The translations under genes were made by a program, and so were the position numbers. Positions 7,938-17,241 of a DNA stretch of 50,547 bases are shown here, in pieces (position 1 is the stretch's first letter; every line of letters starts with the position of its first letter). This stretch comes from a virus. Below the pieces are notes generated by a model, which did no database searches, was not told where the DNA came from, and saw nothing but the letters and a program-made list of their open reading frames with translations. The stretch covers positions 1 to 50,547 of IMG/VR virus record IMGVR_UViG_3300044714_000169. One strand, given 5' to 3'.

Positions 7938-10900
7938 TTAATCAACTTGAGTCAGATGGCACGCTGCGTTGGCGCCAATGGTGATTGAGTTTGTTCCATT
8001 GGCCTTGGTTTGGAGTTGTAGCTGGGTTCCACTAGAAGTCGTACCGTTTTGAAGCTGAGCGAACACATGAACCATTTCTGTCGCAGCACCTGGAGCACCA
8101 GATGCGCCGGTTGCCGTTGCCCACGAAGCGGCGGCAAAGGTATTGATCTGGGCGTATGCGGCAGAAGCACCGATCGGGCCATCAGCGGCTAACGAATAAG
8201 AAGTTGGCGAGCCTGGGCCAGCAAACGTGAACGCCACCGTGGCGCTTGCTGCGAAGGTGATAGGGATTTGGCAGTCGAGTGTATAGTTCTTACTTGCCAC
8301 CAAGCTCCACGCCATTCCCGTAATGGTTGTGGCGGTTGCGGTGGTCTGCGCACTCATAGCGGTGGTTGTGAAGCCTACTGACTGATCGATGAGGCCTGCG
8401 GTCTTATTGCTGCTGTTGGATAAAAAGCCAGTGATTAAGAACTGACCGTCGTTTACGCAGCCAACTCCAATCGCCTGATCTCCACAGTACCGGTAAAAAA
8501 CATCTGAGACAGTCCCTGGAAGATTGTATCCAGTCACAAGATTAGAGATGACATTGGTCTGACATCTACCGGAAGTGTTACCGAAAATTTGCACCAGGCC
8601 AAGCAAGTTGGTATTCGCGTGCGTCATGGTGATGCAGGTATTGAGGTTTCCAGCGCCGAGGTTGAACCCATTCATTGCAAAGTCGCGGACGTTGACCAGC
8701 TCCAGAAGGTGGCCCGGTTGCTGAGTTCCTACGTCTACCCAAACTAGAGAGCCGGCGCCGTCCGCGCAAGTGGCCCCGGTGGTATAACTGGTACAGCCGG
8801 CGCCGCTCCACACTGGTTGCGTGGTTCCACTGGTACCAGCCGTTTGCACCATGTAGTAGTGGTTCGATGCGTTATTGGACGTGGGCTTGATCCAGTTCCC
8901 TGTCGTGGCGGGAACGGTGCCCAGATTGTATTGGGTGCTTGCCACCCAAGCCGGGGCTGTTCCTCCAATTTCAGTGTATCCACCAGATTCACGGTAACCA
9001 ATCAACGCCTGCGTGGGCGTTGTGTCGTTGGTCGATCCATCAGCACAATCCAGCGCTCCCTCTCCACTTGCACAGCCCGTGCCTAGCGGAGCACCGTCAA
9101 ACCCAACGTTGATGAGTTGAACGTTAACTGAGTTCCCACCCGGCCCGGTAACGAACTCGCGAGGTATGCATCCGGGGTCACCAGAGCAGGCGATACTTCC
9201 GTCCTCGAAAATTGCACTGTTGATGTTTCCTGAAGTTCCGCTGCTGGCGAGATAAAGCAGTATTGTGTTTGAAGCGCCTGTAATCGTGAAGTTTCTAACC
9301 AACGCTTGTCCGTTTACACCCACAACCGCCATCGCGGCCGTAAGAGTTGTCCCAGTGTTGCTTGGCTGGATTAAGATACCATCAGCGTCGAAGCGGGTTT
9401 GCGTGAAGTTCGAGCTTCCTGTTTGACCCGGCACACCCGCATTAGTGAAGAGATAGCGGTAGGTGGACGAGGCTGCGGAGCTGAGCAATGGATAAGACCC
9501 CGCCCCAAGATTCGATCCATGCGGGTTGGGCCATCGCAGAGTTCCCTGAGTACCCATCTGGAGGCAGTCAGTATTGCTATTCCCTCCAGTCGGACATATC
9601 CAATCTTCTCCCAGGTTTTCAAGCACAACGTGTTGGCCGTTGTTGTTGGTTGGTGAACTTGCCGCTACGCCAAACGTCGCACAAGGTGTGTTTGCTGCAG
9701 CCGTGGTGCAGACGTTGCGGCTTACTCCCATGTTGTCCCCAATGACGTGGCAGGGGATTGCGCTTGAGGCGTTGCACATGGCAATTAAAGCTGCGACTGT
9801 GGTTGTGCTTGAGTAGCACGAGGAGTGGATGACGTTGTTGAGGGGAAGGCAAGTTACCACGGCAACATTGAAAGTTTTCAACGTGGCCGTCAGACGTTCA
9901 AGGTAACTCGCGTTGTCACCCACATTAGCGATGTAGTTGGAAATGGAAACAGGTGCCCCAAAAGCGAGCTGCGCGCCGGAAGCGGAGGTAGCAGCGCCGT
10001 TATCCAGACCAATATAGGTATCGCTCGCATCGTTCGTGGGTCGCATGCCAGGGGTTGAGAGAGTCTTAGCTGAGTTGGAATCCACCAGCGTGATTTTGTG
10101 AGTCCCGGCGATCGAGCCGTTGAACTGCTGGCCTTGTTCGAATACCAGTCTTCCTTTGAGCCCGGTAGCGGCTGCACCACCAAAGCCTTCGTTTAACGTG
10201 AGAGCGCCTGGAGCCGAGCTGCTTCCGGTGTTATTCTCAGGACATGATACCCACGCTCCACCCGGACTGCTTACGCACTGCTGAGCAAAAAATCTTGGGG
10301 TAAGCGCCCCCCAACTGCTGACTGGTTCACTTACCGGGTTGGTGCTGTTGGCTACGTTGTCTCCAAAACGATCGAAGGAGACACCCGATGGAGAGGGCGA
10401 GGATCCTACCGAATCGGAGGTCTGAGTAGCGATGACGGAACCGGGCCAGAAGACTCCAGCACCAGTCCCATTGCCAAGCGCTGGGTAATAGGTTGGGGTG
10501 TTGGTTACCGTGTAGCTGGTCGTGTTTGTCGATGCGGTATCACTAAAGGAACAGATGTTTGCCGTTCCAACGGTTGAACAAGCTGCTCCGACAGTCAATC
10601 CAGTCGCTACTGAACCACAAGTGGTCGTAGAGCCCCCGCCGCAGATTGCGGTGTAGGGAGCAGGGCTATTCGCGGCGCCGGATGTTCGAATCACGTCGTA
10701 GGTAATGGTGCCTGTGGTTCCGAACTGCGGCCAGACAACCGGGATGCTCCCAGAACCGTTGGTCAGAGCGATGCCGGCGAGAAACGGGGCGCTAGTAATC
10801 GAACCGGTAGAGCTGTGCACGACGATATAGTAGTTATACTGGGTCGCGCCGGTATTCGCGAAGAGTGGCGCGGCTCCTACCGGACCAACCGAGTTCTTGA

Positions 10901-12800
10901 CCGAGGCAAAGCCGTTCTCAACGATCAGGCCAGCAGCCCCGATACCTAGAGGGTTGGAACTGCCGCATCCAGCCACTTCGAAGTACACGTTGTCCAACTC
11001 TACGTTGGGAACATTGCTGAAGACCCCGTTCGAACGGACACCAAATTGGGCCTGCGATTCGATTACGGAGTCAGAGATCCGCATCGTGTTGGCGTTTTGA
11101 TTGTCTACTCCGTTAGCCGCGCAACCAAGATTCATGTTGGTGTTTTTGATCCAGAGGATACCGGAGTTACCACCCCCACCAGCACCTTTAACCCCAACCG
11201 AGCAGAAAGTTGTGTCACAGTGCGACCAGCGGGAAGATTGGGTATCTAACCCGTCAATCACCGCCGATTGATCATTATCCACCTGAATCAAAGAACCAAA
11301 GGAGAATCCGCTGGTTTTGCTTCCCACCGGATTTGGGTTTGTTGAGTGGATATCGATAAAGTGGCTATGCTGTCCCGCCGACTCGATCATCGGGAAGTCG
11401 CAGTTATTACAGCCTGGTTGACCTGTAAAATTACTAATTGTCACGTCCCAGACGTAGTTTGGGAACGCCGTACTCCCGATGAAGAGGCAGGTATCAGCCA
11501 TTACGCAGGTAATGGTGGAACCGGCGAAATCCACGTGCAGGTAAGGCGACATTACCGTGACGCGAGCCTGCCAGGTATAAAGACCGGGGGGAATGACAAC
11601 CGAACCTACTTGATTATATTGAGGCCCCGATTGCGAGGAAGCGTTGATCGCCTCCTGGACTCCCAGCGAGGCGGAACCAATCGTAGTACCAGCCCCATGA
11701 CTGTTTGCCGCGGTAAAAGTGATTGTGCCTGCTGAGCCTCCAGCCTGCGTGCAGGTGCTGGAGGTGATCAACGCGGCTTCTGGAGTACCAACCCCCGAGA
11801 TATAGACGTAAGTTTGAGCGCTGTTGGCGGGGTAGTTTACCGCGTTAAAAGCGACTAGACCGCGCGGACAACTCGTCAAACTGATAACGTTGGTGCCACT
11901 ATTAACGGTGGCTGTTACCGCCCAGTTATCACTCGGCGAAGCGTAATAAATATTAGCGAAGTTGTTGACTGAAAACGTCGTTCCTACCGGCTGCACGACT
12001 GGTTGACTGGCTACAGGCGCGGTGGAAACGTTACCAGCAGCTGAACAACCATAACCCGAGCTGATACCTAAAGAGGATAAAACGTCGGCGGTCGGGCAAG
12101 GCGCGAGACTCATACTTAGAGTTCCCGTTGAACCGCCTCCTGAAAGCCCACTAGCTCCTGGGGTGTTGATACCCGTTAAGGTTCCACCACTACCAGGTGG
12201 GTTACCGCAACCCGTGCCATCCGCCTTCGCGTAGGTACCCGAAGCACAATTTCGTAGATCGATATTATTAGCGAATAGAGTAGCGTAAAAGTTGGTGAGG
12301 TTACCGATATTAAACACGTTGGAGGTTAAAGGCTGAAATCCCATCGTGACGATAGGGTTGGCGTTTAATAGAGTCCCAACCACTGGTTGTGGTTTAACCA
12401 GCGATAAACTACTCATGTTGGCAGAACTTCCAGTTAATAAGACGTTGGAGAGAGTGTTACTAACTCTACCCAACGGTGCGATGGTAACGGTATAAAGAGT
12501 GTTAGCGGGGACGATTTGGTCGTTACCCCAAACCTTACACGGGTTGCTGGGAGTTTGATAGTTAACGACGGAACCACTCGAATTGATCGCACACTTAGTG
12601 GTGGCAGGTGCCAGTGTAGAAGTCCCAACAATCGTGTAGTTGATTCCAGAGTTAAACGGGCTGATCGCGAATTGGACGTAACCACTGGTAGCTGGACTTC
12701 CAGCTGGATCGGTGATTAACCCAGTCACCGTGACAGACTGAGACCAACAAATCGGTAACGCGACCAACCATAAAAGCGCGGCGATGAAACGCGATTTCAT
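7938..12800 (-). CDS. Giant tailspike/tail fibre with signal peptide and beta-helix region
   Basis: A 1,620-aa protein, the longest single uninterrupted frame in the window. Residues 1-21 are a Sec signal peptide (MKSRFIAALLWLVALPICWS). An Ig-like or prealbumin-like module follows, then a Gly/Ser linker near 205-225. Around 375-640 is a pectate-lyase-like right-handed beta-helix (VGSVVIPPGLYTW; repeated short N/D-rich turns). The rest is further Ser/Thr/Gly/Asn-rich beta structure with many cysteines and carbohydrate-binding-like modules. It probably recognises or degrades host surface polysaccharide. Catalytic residues could not be assigned. DNA of the C-terminal two thirds (about 7.97-10.9 kb) looks richer in GC than the N-terminal third, suggesting domain exchange. 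Confidence 0.75.
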   Translation of the reverse strand: MKSRFIAALLWLVALPICWSQSVTVTGLITDPAGSPATSGYVQFAISPFNSGINYTIVGTSTLAPATTKCAINSSGSVVNYQTPSNPCKVWGNDQIVPANTLYTVTIAPLGRVSNTLSNVLLTGSSANMSSLSLVKPQPVVGTLLNANPIVTMGFQPLTSNVFNIGNLTNFYATLFANNIDLRNCASGTYAKADGTGCGNPPGSGGTLTGINTPGASGLSGGGSTGTLSMSLAPCPTADVLSSLGISSGYGCSAAGNVSTAPVASQPVVQPVGTTFSVNNFANIYYASPSDNWAVTATVNSGTNVISLTSCPRGLVAFNAVNYPANSAQTYVYISGVGTPEAALITSSTCTQAGGSAGTITFTAANSHGAGTTIGSASLGVQEAINASSQSGPQYNQVGSVVIPPGLYTWQARVTVMSPYLHVDFAGSTITCVMADTCLFIGSTAFPNYVWDVTISNFTGQPGCNNCDFPMIESAGQHSHFIDIHSTNPNPVGSKTSGFSFGSLIQVDNDQSAVIDGLDTQSSRWSHCDTTFCSVGVKGAGGGGNSGILWIKNTNMNLGCAANGVDNQNANTMRISDSVIESQAQFGVRSNGVFSNVPNVELDNVYFEVAGCGSSNPLGIGAAGLIVENGFASVKNSVGPVGAAPLFANTGATQYNYYIVVHSSTGSITSAPFLAGIALTNGSGSIPVVWPQFGTTGTITYDVIRTSGAANSPAPYTAICGGGSTTTCGSVATGLTVGAACSTVGTANICSFSDTASTNTTSYTVTNTPTYYPALGNGTGAGVFWPGSVIATQTSDSVGSSPSPSGVSFDRFGDNVANSTNPVSEPVSSWGALTPRFFAQQCVSSPGGAWVSCPENNTGSSSAPGALTLNEGFGGAAATGLKGRLVFEQGQQFNGSIAGTHKITLVDSNSAKTLSTPGMRPTNDASDTYIGLDNGAATSASGAQLAFGAPVSISNYIANVGDNASYLERLTATLKTFNVAVVTCLPLNNVIHSSCYSSTTTVAALIAMCNASSAIPCHVIGDNMGVSRNVCTTAAANTPCATFGVAASSPTNNNGQHVVLENLGEDWICPTGGNSNTDCLQMGTQGTLRWPNPHGSNLGAGSYPLLSSAASSTYRYLFTNAGVPGQTGSSNFTQTRFDADGILIQPSNTGTTLTAAMAVVGVNGQALVRNFTITGASNTILLYLASSGTSGNINSAIFEDGSIACSGDPGCIPREFVTGPGGNSVNVQLINVGFDGAPLGTGCASGEGALDCADGSTNDTTPTQALIGYRESGGYTEIGGTAPAWVASTQYNLGTVPATTGNWIKPTSNNASNHYYMVQTAGTSGTTQPVWSGAGCTSYTTGATCADGAGSLVWVDVGTQQPGHLLELVNVRDFAMNGFNLGAGNLNTCITMTHANTNLLGLVQIFGNTSGRCQTNVISNLVTGYNLPGTVSDVFYRYCGDQAIGVGCVNDGQFLITGFLSNSSNKTAGLIDQSVGFTTTAMSAQTTATATTITGMAWSLVASKNYTLDCQIPITFAASATVAFTFAGPGSPTSYSLAADGPIGASAAYAQINTFAAASWATATGASGAPGAATEMVHVFAQLQNGTTSSGTQLQLQTKANGTNSITIGANAACHLTQVD

Positions 12801-12804
12801 ATCT

Positions 12805-13224
12805 TCACCGTTGAATATAGGTTAGGTAACCTTGTGCGACTGGACTAGTACCGCCCGTAACCAAACAGAGCGCGTTACCGGATGCTGATTTTGTAAATTG
12901 CATACCAGCCGACATACTGATTAACGGGCTATTATTACCTGCCATTGCGCCGGTTAGAGTTGCAGTGACAGTACCACAGCTAGCGCTGGATCCGTATTCG
13001 AGTAGGTAGGTAGCAGCGGTCCCGGTTGCTGCGGTAAAGTTGAACCCGCAAACATAGATTGAGGTGGTACCGCTGATCGCGACTAATTGAGTGGTAGCGG
13101 CGGCAGATACGTTAATCGCGACACTTTGTTTTACTTCATTGGGAGCTAGACAAGGGTCTTGAATTCCCTGCCCGAACGCGACTGACGCGGTTAGTAGTAG
13201 AATCGACAGCAAAAGCTTTTTCAT
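12805..13224 (-). CDS. Small secreted-type virion protein
   Basis: A 139-aa protein from ATG 13224 (MKKLLLSILLLTASVAFGQ); a GTG at 13233 would add three residues, but AGGTG sits at the right distance from the ATG. It begins with a clear Sec signal peptide with cleavage expected after AFG or at Q. The mature part is a small Ser/Thr/Ala-rich beta domain with six cysteines that could form disulfides outside the cytoplasm. It sits directly upstream of the giant signal-peptide tailspike, so the two probably act together. Family not recognised. Confidence 0.6.
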   Translation of the reverse strand: MKKLLLSILLLTASVAFGQGIQDPCLAPNEVKQSVAINVSAAATTQLVAISGTTSIYVCGFNFTAATGTAATYLLEYGSSASCGTVTATLTGAMAGNNSPLISMSAGMQFTKSASGNALCLVTGGTSPVAQGYLTYIQR

Positions 13225-13229
13225 CTTGT

Positions 13230-13499
13230 TCACCTGATGTAAGCGCGGACTTGGCCGCTGGTTAGGGTTGCAATGTTGATCCCGTGAAATTTATCGGTTT
13301 TACCCGAGCGGACTTCTTCACCGTCAGCAGCGGGACCAGGATTCCAGATCACCTTCCCGAAACGGTCCTGAACTACGCAGGTTGCTCCCGCTGAATAACC
13401 CGACCATTCAAAATGATCGACGTAGATATCACCCAGAAATAAAACTCCGCCGCCCGCGGTGTCGAAATACCAAGGATTGGTCGTTAAGCTATTCGCCAC
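13230..13499 (-). CDS. Small head/tail structural protein
   Basis: An 89-aa beta-rich protein starting at GTG 13499 after an AGGAGG site. Phrases such as GVLFLGDIYVDHFEWSGY and CVVQDRFGKVIWN suggest a compact beta-barrel or sandwich, as in small phage decoration or adaptor proteins. It has no signal peptide, unlike its downstream neighbour. Family not recognised; role inferred from position between capsid and tailspike genes. Confidence 0.55.
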   Translation of the reverse strand: MANSLTTNPWYFDTAGGGVLFLGDIYVDHFEWSGYSAGATCVVQDRFGKVIWNPGPAADGEEVRSGKTDKFHGINIATLTSGQVRAYIR

Positions 13500-13508
13500 A
13501 GAAGCCTC

Positions 13509-13715
13509 CTACCACCATTTAGTCTGCCGAGTTGGCATGTCTTGTAAGCGGACGGGTGGGTTTTGTCTCGCCGCCCAATCCTGCATTAGGTATTCATGTT
13601 CGATCCGAAATCTCATCATCATTTGGGTAATTTTCCAAACTGCGTAGATCAACCAGAAAATGGGGACGCTGACGACGACCTGTCCTAGTGAAATATCCCA
13701 CGACCAGCGAATCAT
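13509..13715 (-). CDS. Small single-span membrane protein
   Basis: A 68-aa protein from ATG 13715, chosen over an upstream start at 13775 because AAGGAGAAGG lies just before it. A hydrophobic helix (about residues 9-30, SLGQVVVSVPIFWLIYAVW) is followed by a basic, Met/Arg-rich cytoplasmic-type tail. It could be an accessory lysis, ejection or membrane-anchoring protein; no family is recognised. Confidence 0.55.
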   Translation of the reverse strand: MIRWSWDISLGQVVVSVPIFWLIYAVWKITQMMMRFRIEHEYLMQDWAARQNPPVRLQDMPTRQTKWW

Positions 13716-13734
13716 CAGCGTCCTTCTCCTTTGG

Positions 13735-14424
13735 TTAATCGTAGTTGAATAAACAGTGAGCACCCAGTGAAGCAACTTGAACTACACTGGTTCCTGGGTT
13801 AACCCAACTCAACTCAACCTCTAACATCCCGATATCGTCAGCGCTGAAAACATAGGGACCGGCGGTCACAGACGAGGGCCCCGCAACGTCCTGATACGTG
13901 TATTGGGATAGAGATGGAGTTGTTGCAGTTTGGATCGCGGTGGCTGCGACCAAATCAGTCTGGGCGAAGGCAGCTCCCCCTGCGGTCTTGGAGTAGACCG
14001 TTTTCCCTAGTCGAAGGGTTGCAGAGGTTAAAGCTGCAGTGCCTACACTATAGATCGCGAAGAAGTCCAAAATCGCGATGCCTTTAGGCGGAGCCGGTGG
14101 ATAGTTCGTTTGAACTCCGGACGCGCTAAACTCACCGAGATTGTAGAGTTCGCCAATGCGTTGGATGGTAGGATTGCAACCACGTACGAAGACGGTGGCG
14201 GCCGAAGCTGCTATGTTTAAGCTCCAATCGCCTTTTGCGTTTCGTACGACAGTTTGCGCGCCACCACCCGAAGACTGCAGTCGGTTGGCGTCGAACAGGA
14301 TTAACCCGTCAACGTGCGGGGAGGAGCACATGAGTCTCCCCCCCAGCGGTACCAACGACGTTGGGTTCAAGTCGTTCTGTGTTGGGTTGTCGAAGATGGT
14401 ATCCGGAACATTCAGAACTGGCAT
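13735..14424 (-). CDS. Head-associated structural protein
   Basis: A 229-aa Ala/Ser/Thr-rich beta protein immediately downstream of the major capsid gene, with an AGGAGG site before ATG 14424. The middle holds strands such as GIAILDFFAIYSVGTAALTSATLRLG, and the C terminus MLEVELSWVNP. Position and composition fit a capsid fibre or decoration protein. No enzymatic motif. Confidence 0.55.
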   Translation of the reverse strand: MPVLNVPDTIFDNPTQNDLNPTSLVPLGGRLMCSSPHVDGLILFDANRLQSSGGGAQTVVRNAKGDWSLNIAASAATVFVRGCNPTIQRIGELYNLGEFSASGVQTNYPPAPPKGIAILDFFAIYSVGTAALTSATLRLGKTVYSKTAGGAAFAQTDLVAATAIQTATTPSLSQYTYQDVAGPSSVTAGPYVFSADDIGMLEVELSWVNPGTSVVQVASLGAHCLFNYD

Positions 14425-14432
14425 ATTGCCTC

Positions 14433-15323
14433 CTATTGTCCCGGTGAGCCGTAAAAACCATGCCAGTAGGTTACACCCGGAATAAACCGGAAGTAAACAC
14501 TGTACGAGCTCCCCTTCGTCATGAAGTCGTCCTGACTGTCGAATTCGGGTTGAATCCTCCAGTAGAACTTCAGCGTATGGTCACGTTTATCGCCGAGGAC
14601 GAAAAAGTTAGTCGTCGACGTAAAATAGTGGTTGAAGAGTGGGTTCAGCCGTCCCTGCATCACGTTTACTTCGTTTGTACCCGTGTAGGGTTTATACGAA
14701 CTATGCAGGATTTCACCGGCTTTAAATTGCAGATCGACCGGCAATAAGACGTGAGCCGGCACCATCCGCTTTAAGAGACCACGCTCGTTTTTCATTTTCT
14801 CAAAAACGAGGATGGCTTCTTGCAAGCCGGTTACGCTGAAAGCAGCGTTGGTAGCTGATTGGTTGGTGTAGGTGCCACCTCCCAACAGGTTGTGGGTTGA
14901 ACAGAGAGTTCCACCATCAATCGTGGTTGTGGTGGTGAAAGCTCCCTGGATGATCCCGATCGCGTTGACTTCGAGTGTTTGACGGATGGAACCACCGAAG
15001 TCGGTCGAAACCTTCTTCATGACCCCGTATTGATCGTCATCCCACATTTCACGGGTAACTTGGAACCCCATGCCGTAGCTGACGGGTTGGTATCGGAGCG
15101 ATCCACCTTGGATGGGATCATCCATCTTAATTGGCTCGCCTTCAGGCTTGGTGGGGATGGCGCCAAGACCCGCGACGAGTTGATCTTCCTCGTAGGCTTT
15201 GGTGGTTGGGTGAACGTTGAATACCTCCGGGTATTCCTCCGGATGCATGGCAAGGTCTTCGTAGATAACGCTGAAGAGCCCGGCCGCAAGAAGCTGTGCA
15301 AACTGCCCTCTTGTAGTTGCCAT
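14433..15323 (-). CDS. Major capsid protein (Mu gpT/HK97-fold type)
   Basis: A 296-aa protein. The N-terminal signature RGQFAQLLAAGLFSVIYEDL matches the R-x(5)-L-x-x-G-L-x-x-V/I-x(3)-Y pattern of Mu gpT-like head subunits. Other phrases fit the HK97 fold: an A-domain-like stretch with LKRMVPAHVLLPVDLQFKAGEIL and an E-loop/P-domain with YGMGFQVTREMWDDDQYG. It is preceded by a GGAGGAAC site, follows portal and scaffold-like genes, and has the usual length. It forms the icosahedral shell. No N-terminal maturation propeptide is obvious. Confidence 0.85.
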   Translation of the reverse strand: MATTRGQFAQLLAAGLFSVIYEDLAMHPEEYPEVFNVHPTTKAYEEDQLVAGLGAIPTKPEGEPIKMDDPIQGGSLRYQPVSYGMGFQVTREMWDDDQYGVMKKVSTDFGGSIRQTLEVNAIGIIQGAFTTTTTIDGGTLCSTHNLLGGGTYTNQSATNAAFSVTGLQEAILVFEKMKNERGLLKRMVPAHVLLPVDLQFKAGEILHSSYKPYTGTNEVNVMQGRLNPLFNHYFTSTTNFFVLGDKRDHTLKFYWRIQPEFDSQDDFMTKGSSYSVYFRFIPGVTYWHGFYGSPGQ

Positions 15324-15335
15324 AGTTCCTCCGCG

Positions 15336-15950
15336 TTAGGTCTGAAGTTGTTGACAAGCTGGAGCAACGACGAATGCTTCACGTCCATTCAACAAACCGA
15401 CCGCATCGATCAGTTCGAAGATGTAGACGCAACCGCCGGTTGCCGCAGTTGTAATGTTGTTATCGATGTACCAATAGTTGTTGCCAGCGTCCTTGGTCAA
15501 ACCGTAAAGTTTGCCCACATCTGCCTGCGCGACAGTTGCGTTGGCAGCGGTGTTGGAGTTACCCAACGTGCCGACAAACACCATCTCACTGGTAGCGATG
15601 TAGAATCCGATCGTCCCGTCATTGGGTGGCGCGCCGATCGGGATCAAGACCGCGCTCGATTGATTTTGAACGCTGCCGTAGGTTAACGTTTTTGCCACGC
15701 CGCTAGTGGTCAGATTGCTGAAGGTTTCAACCGTAAATCCAGCAATAATCGCAGTCGCAACGCTGTTCATGGTTGGGCAGGGAATGATAAATCCAGTTGC
15801 GCCAGCCACGTCCACTTGAGCAGGGACGCCGAGATTACCGGTTTGAGCGGACTTCTCGGACATCCTCTTTATCTCGGGCAAGGCAGTACCAGATCCGAGT
15901 GGGTTTTTCCAGTTTCGGATTGGTGTTGCAATACCAGTTGAAGCTGCCAC
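15336..15950 (-). CDS. Capsid decoration-like protein
   Basis: A 204-aa protein starting at GTG 15950 with a GGAGAA site. It is Ala/Gly/Thr/Asn-rich and beta-rich after a short basic N-terminal segment, with phrases such as FVGTLGNSNTAANATVAQAD and GGCVYIFELIDAVG. It sits directly upstream of the major capsid gene, the usual place of head decoration proteins that stabilise expanded shells. The family call is by context. Confidence 0.55.
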   Translation of the reverse strand: MAASTGIATPIRNWKNPLGSGTALPEIKRMSEKSAQTGNLGVPAQVDVAGATGFIIPCPTMNSVATAIIAGFTVETFSNLTTSGVAKTLTYGSVQNQSSAVLIPIGAPPNDGTIGFYIATSEMVFVGTLGNSNTAANATVAQADVGKLYGLTKDAGNNYWYIDNNITTAATGGCVYIFELIDAVGLLNGREAFVVAPACQQLQT

Positions 15951-16445
15951 TTATTTTCTCCTGGGGGTGTCGAATTCAAAGGTTGGAGCACCCGCCCTTT
16001 CAGCCTCGACTCGAAAGTCGTCCTTCGCTGCACGCTTCATTTCGGCCATCTGCTCGTCTTGGTCGAGCAACAGGAATTCGTAGACTTCGAGGGGACAGGC
16101 CATTAGGATAATATCCCCCACGACGTATGTACCATCCTGCTGCAGGCCGTTCGCGATGATTTTAGGTTTGGCTTCTCCCGATAAGACCTTTGTCGCGTTC
16201 GGTTCCTTGACAATGTGATAGTCTTTGGATTCAAACTCGATGATTTGTCCACCATCGGATTTATGAGCCCAGAAGTAGTGTAGTTTGGGGTCGCCTTTCA
16301 CTTCGAGTTTGCTCTTGCCCATGCGTACGCGCAACTGTTCGTAGCGTTGTTTTCGTTGTGCTGGTGTCAGCTCGCCGATTGGTGCGGCGGATTTAAGTTC
16401 GGGTTTAACTTCGGCTACTGCTGTTGCTGGAGTTTGAGTTGACAT
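15951..16445 (-). CDS. Head morphogenesis protein of unknown family
   Basis: A 164-aa protein. The N-terminal 40 residues are flexible and Ala/Pro/Lys-rich, followed by a basic helix (PAQRKQRYEQLRVRMGK) and a mixed alpha/beta domain. Its ATG overlaps the stop of the scaffold-like gene (TAATG), implying coupling. It may assist scaffolding or be a minor head protein; I do not recognise it. Confidence 0.5.
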   Translation of the reverse strand: MSTQTPATAVAEVKPELKSAAPIGELTPAQRKQRYEQLRVRMGKSKLEVKGDPKLHYFWAHKSDGGQIIEFESKDYHIVKEPNATKVLSGEAKPKIIANGLQQDGTYVVGDIILMACPLEVYEFLLLDQDEQMAEMKRAAKDDFRVEAERAGAPTFEFDTPRRK

Positions 16446-17125
16446 TATCGCGCCGCCTTATCAAAAGTCAGAGGCCATTTACCCTCTGCGATGTTTTTTT
16501 GCCCGGTACGGTATTGAGCTTCGGTGATTCCGAGACCGGGTAGGATTTTCCCGGTAACGGTGGGTGGTAATGGCTCTAATACTTCTGGGGTTTCGTGCCC
16601 GGCGGAAGCGCGTTCAGCGGTTAAACGAGCTGCGTTAGCTTCGGCGTCTTTGTCTTCCTGATCCAGTTTGGCCTTGTTCTGGCCAACTAGGTTGTAGTAG
16701 GCGGTCTCCCAATAACGAAAGTCAACTTGAAATTCGGGAGTCATTCCAGCCATGATCTTTTCGACGTCTGGTAGAAAGCGATCCCAGTATTTTTTATCAC
16801 GCGCTGCTTGAACTTTTGCCGCAGCAATTAAGGTGGCGCGAGCTCCGTCCAACTCAGGCTGGTTGACGGTGGTAGATTGGTTCAAATCGGTTCGCTCCGT
16901 TCGAACGGTAGTGCCTTTTTCATGACCAGGCACTTTGGTTGGATCTTGCGTTCGGATTGCTTCCTTAGCCTGCGCGATGACTGCTTTCTCGCGCTTACTG
17001 TAGTAGTCGATGATTAAAGACGCTTGTTCAGCGGCTGATTTACCCTGCAACTTGGTAACCAGTTCACTTGGCAACGCCTGCGGTGTATCGACTCTCTCGT
17101 CTGGACTGAATACTGGATCTGGCAT
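16445..17125 (-). CDS. Scaffolding protein candidate
   Basis: A 226-aa, highly charged, mostly helical protein with no cysteine, rich in Ala, Glu, Lys and Gln. It sits between portal and capsid genes, where scaffolding proteins are encoded. Central helices (AAKVQAARDKKYWDRFLPDV) and an acidic coiled-coil-like stretch (NKAKLDQEDKDAEANAARLT) fit a scaffold; a basic/aromatic C-terminal end could bind capsid protein. ATG 17125 has a GAGGAG site. Confidence 0.6.
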   Translation of the reverse strand: MPDPVFSPDERVDTPQALPSELVTKLQGKSAAEQASLIIDYYSKREKAVIAQAKEAIRTQDPTKVPGHEKGTTVRTERTDLNQSTTVNQPELDGARATLIAAAKVQAARDKKYWDRFLPDVEKIMAGMTPEFQVDFRYWETAYYNLVGQNKAKLDQEDKDAEANAARLTAERASAGHETPEVLEPLPPTVTGKILPGLGITEAQYRTGQKNIAEGKWPLTFDKAAR

Positions 17126-17228
17126 TTAAATTCTCCTCTTCGCGTTTTCGCTCCTCTTGTTCGAGGATTGAAGTTAGTTGTTGCTCGGCCTGGGCCGGTA
17201 GAGTTTCGAAATTTCGAAGTTCCTCCAT
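17064..17228 (-). CDS. Small charged ORF between portal and scaffold
   Basis: A 54-aa reading frame starting at ATG 17228, 13 bases after the portal stop, with an AAGG...AGG-like site. It is very rich in Glu and Arg (LEQEERKREEENLNARSS), consistent with a short coiled coil. Its last third overlaps the scaffold gene by 62 bases, which lowers confidence. A longer version of the frame inside the portal gene is a shadow. Function unknown. Confidence 0.35.
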   Translation of the reverse strand: MEELRNFETLPAQAEQQLTSILEQEERKREEENLNARSSIQSRRESRYTAGVAK

Positions 17229-17241
17229 CCTACCTTGAAAT

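Noticed and set aside
14979-15686. 235-aa plus-strand ORF opposite the capsid genes
   Set aside because: It is antisense to the major capsid and decoration genes, which have clear family signals and ribosome sites.
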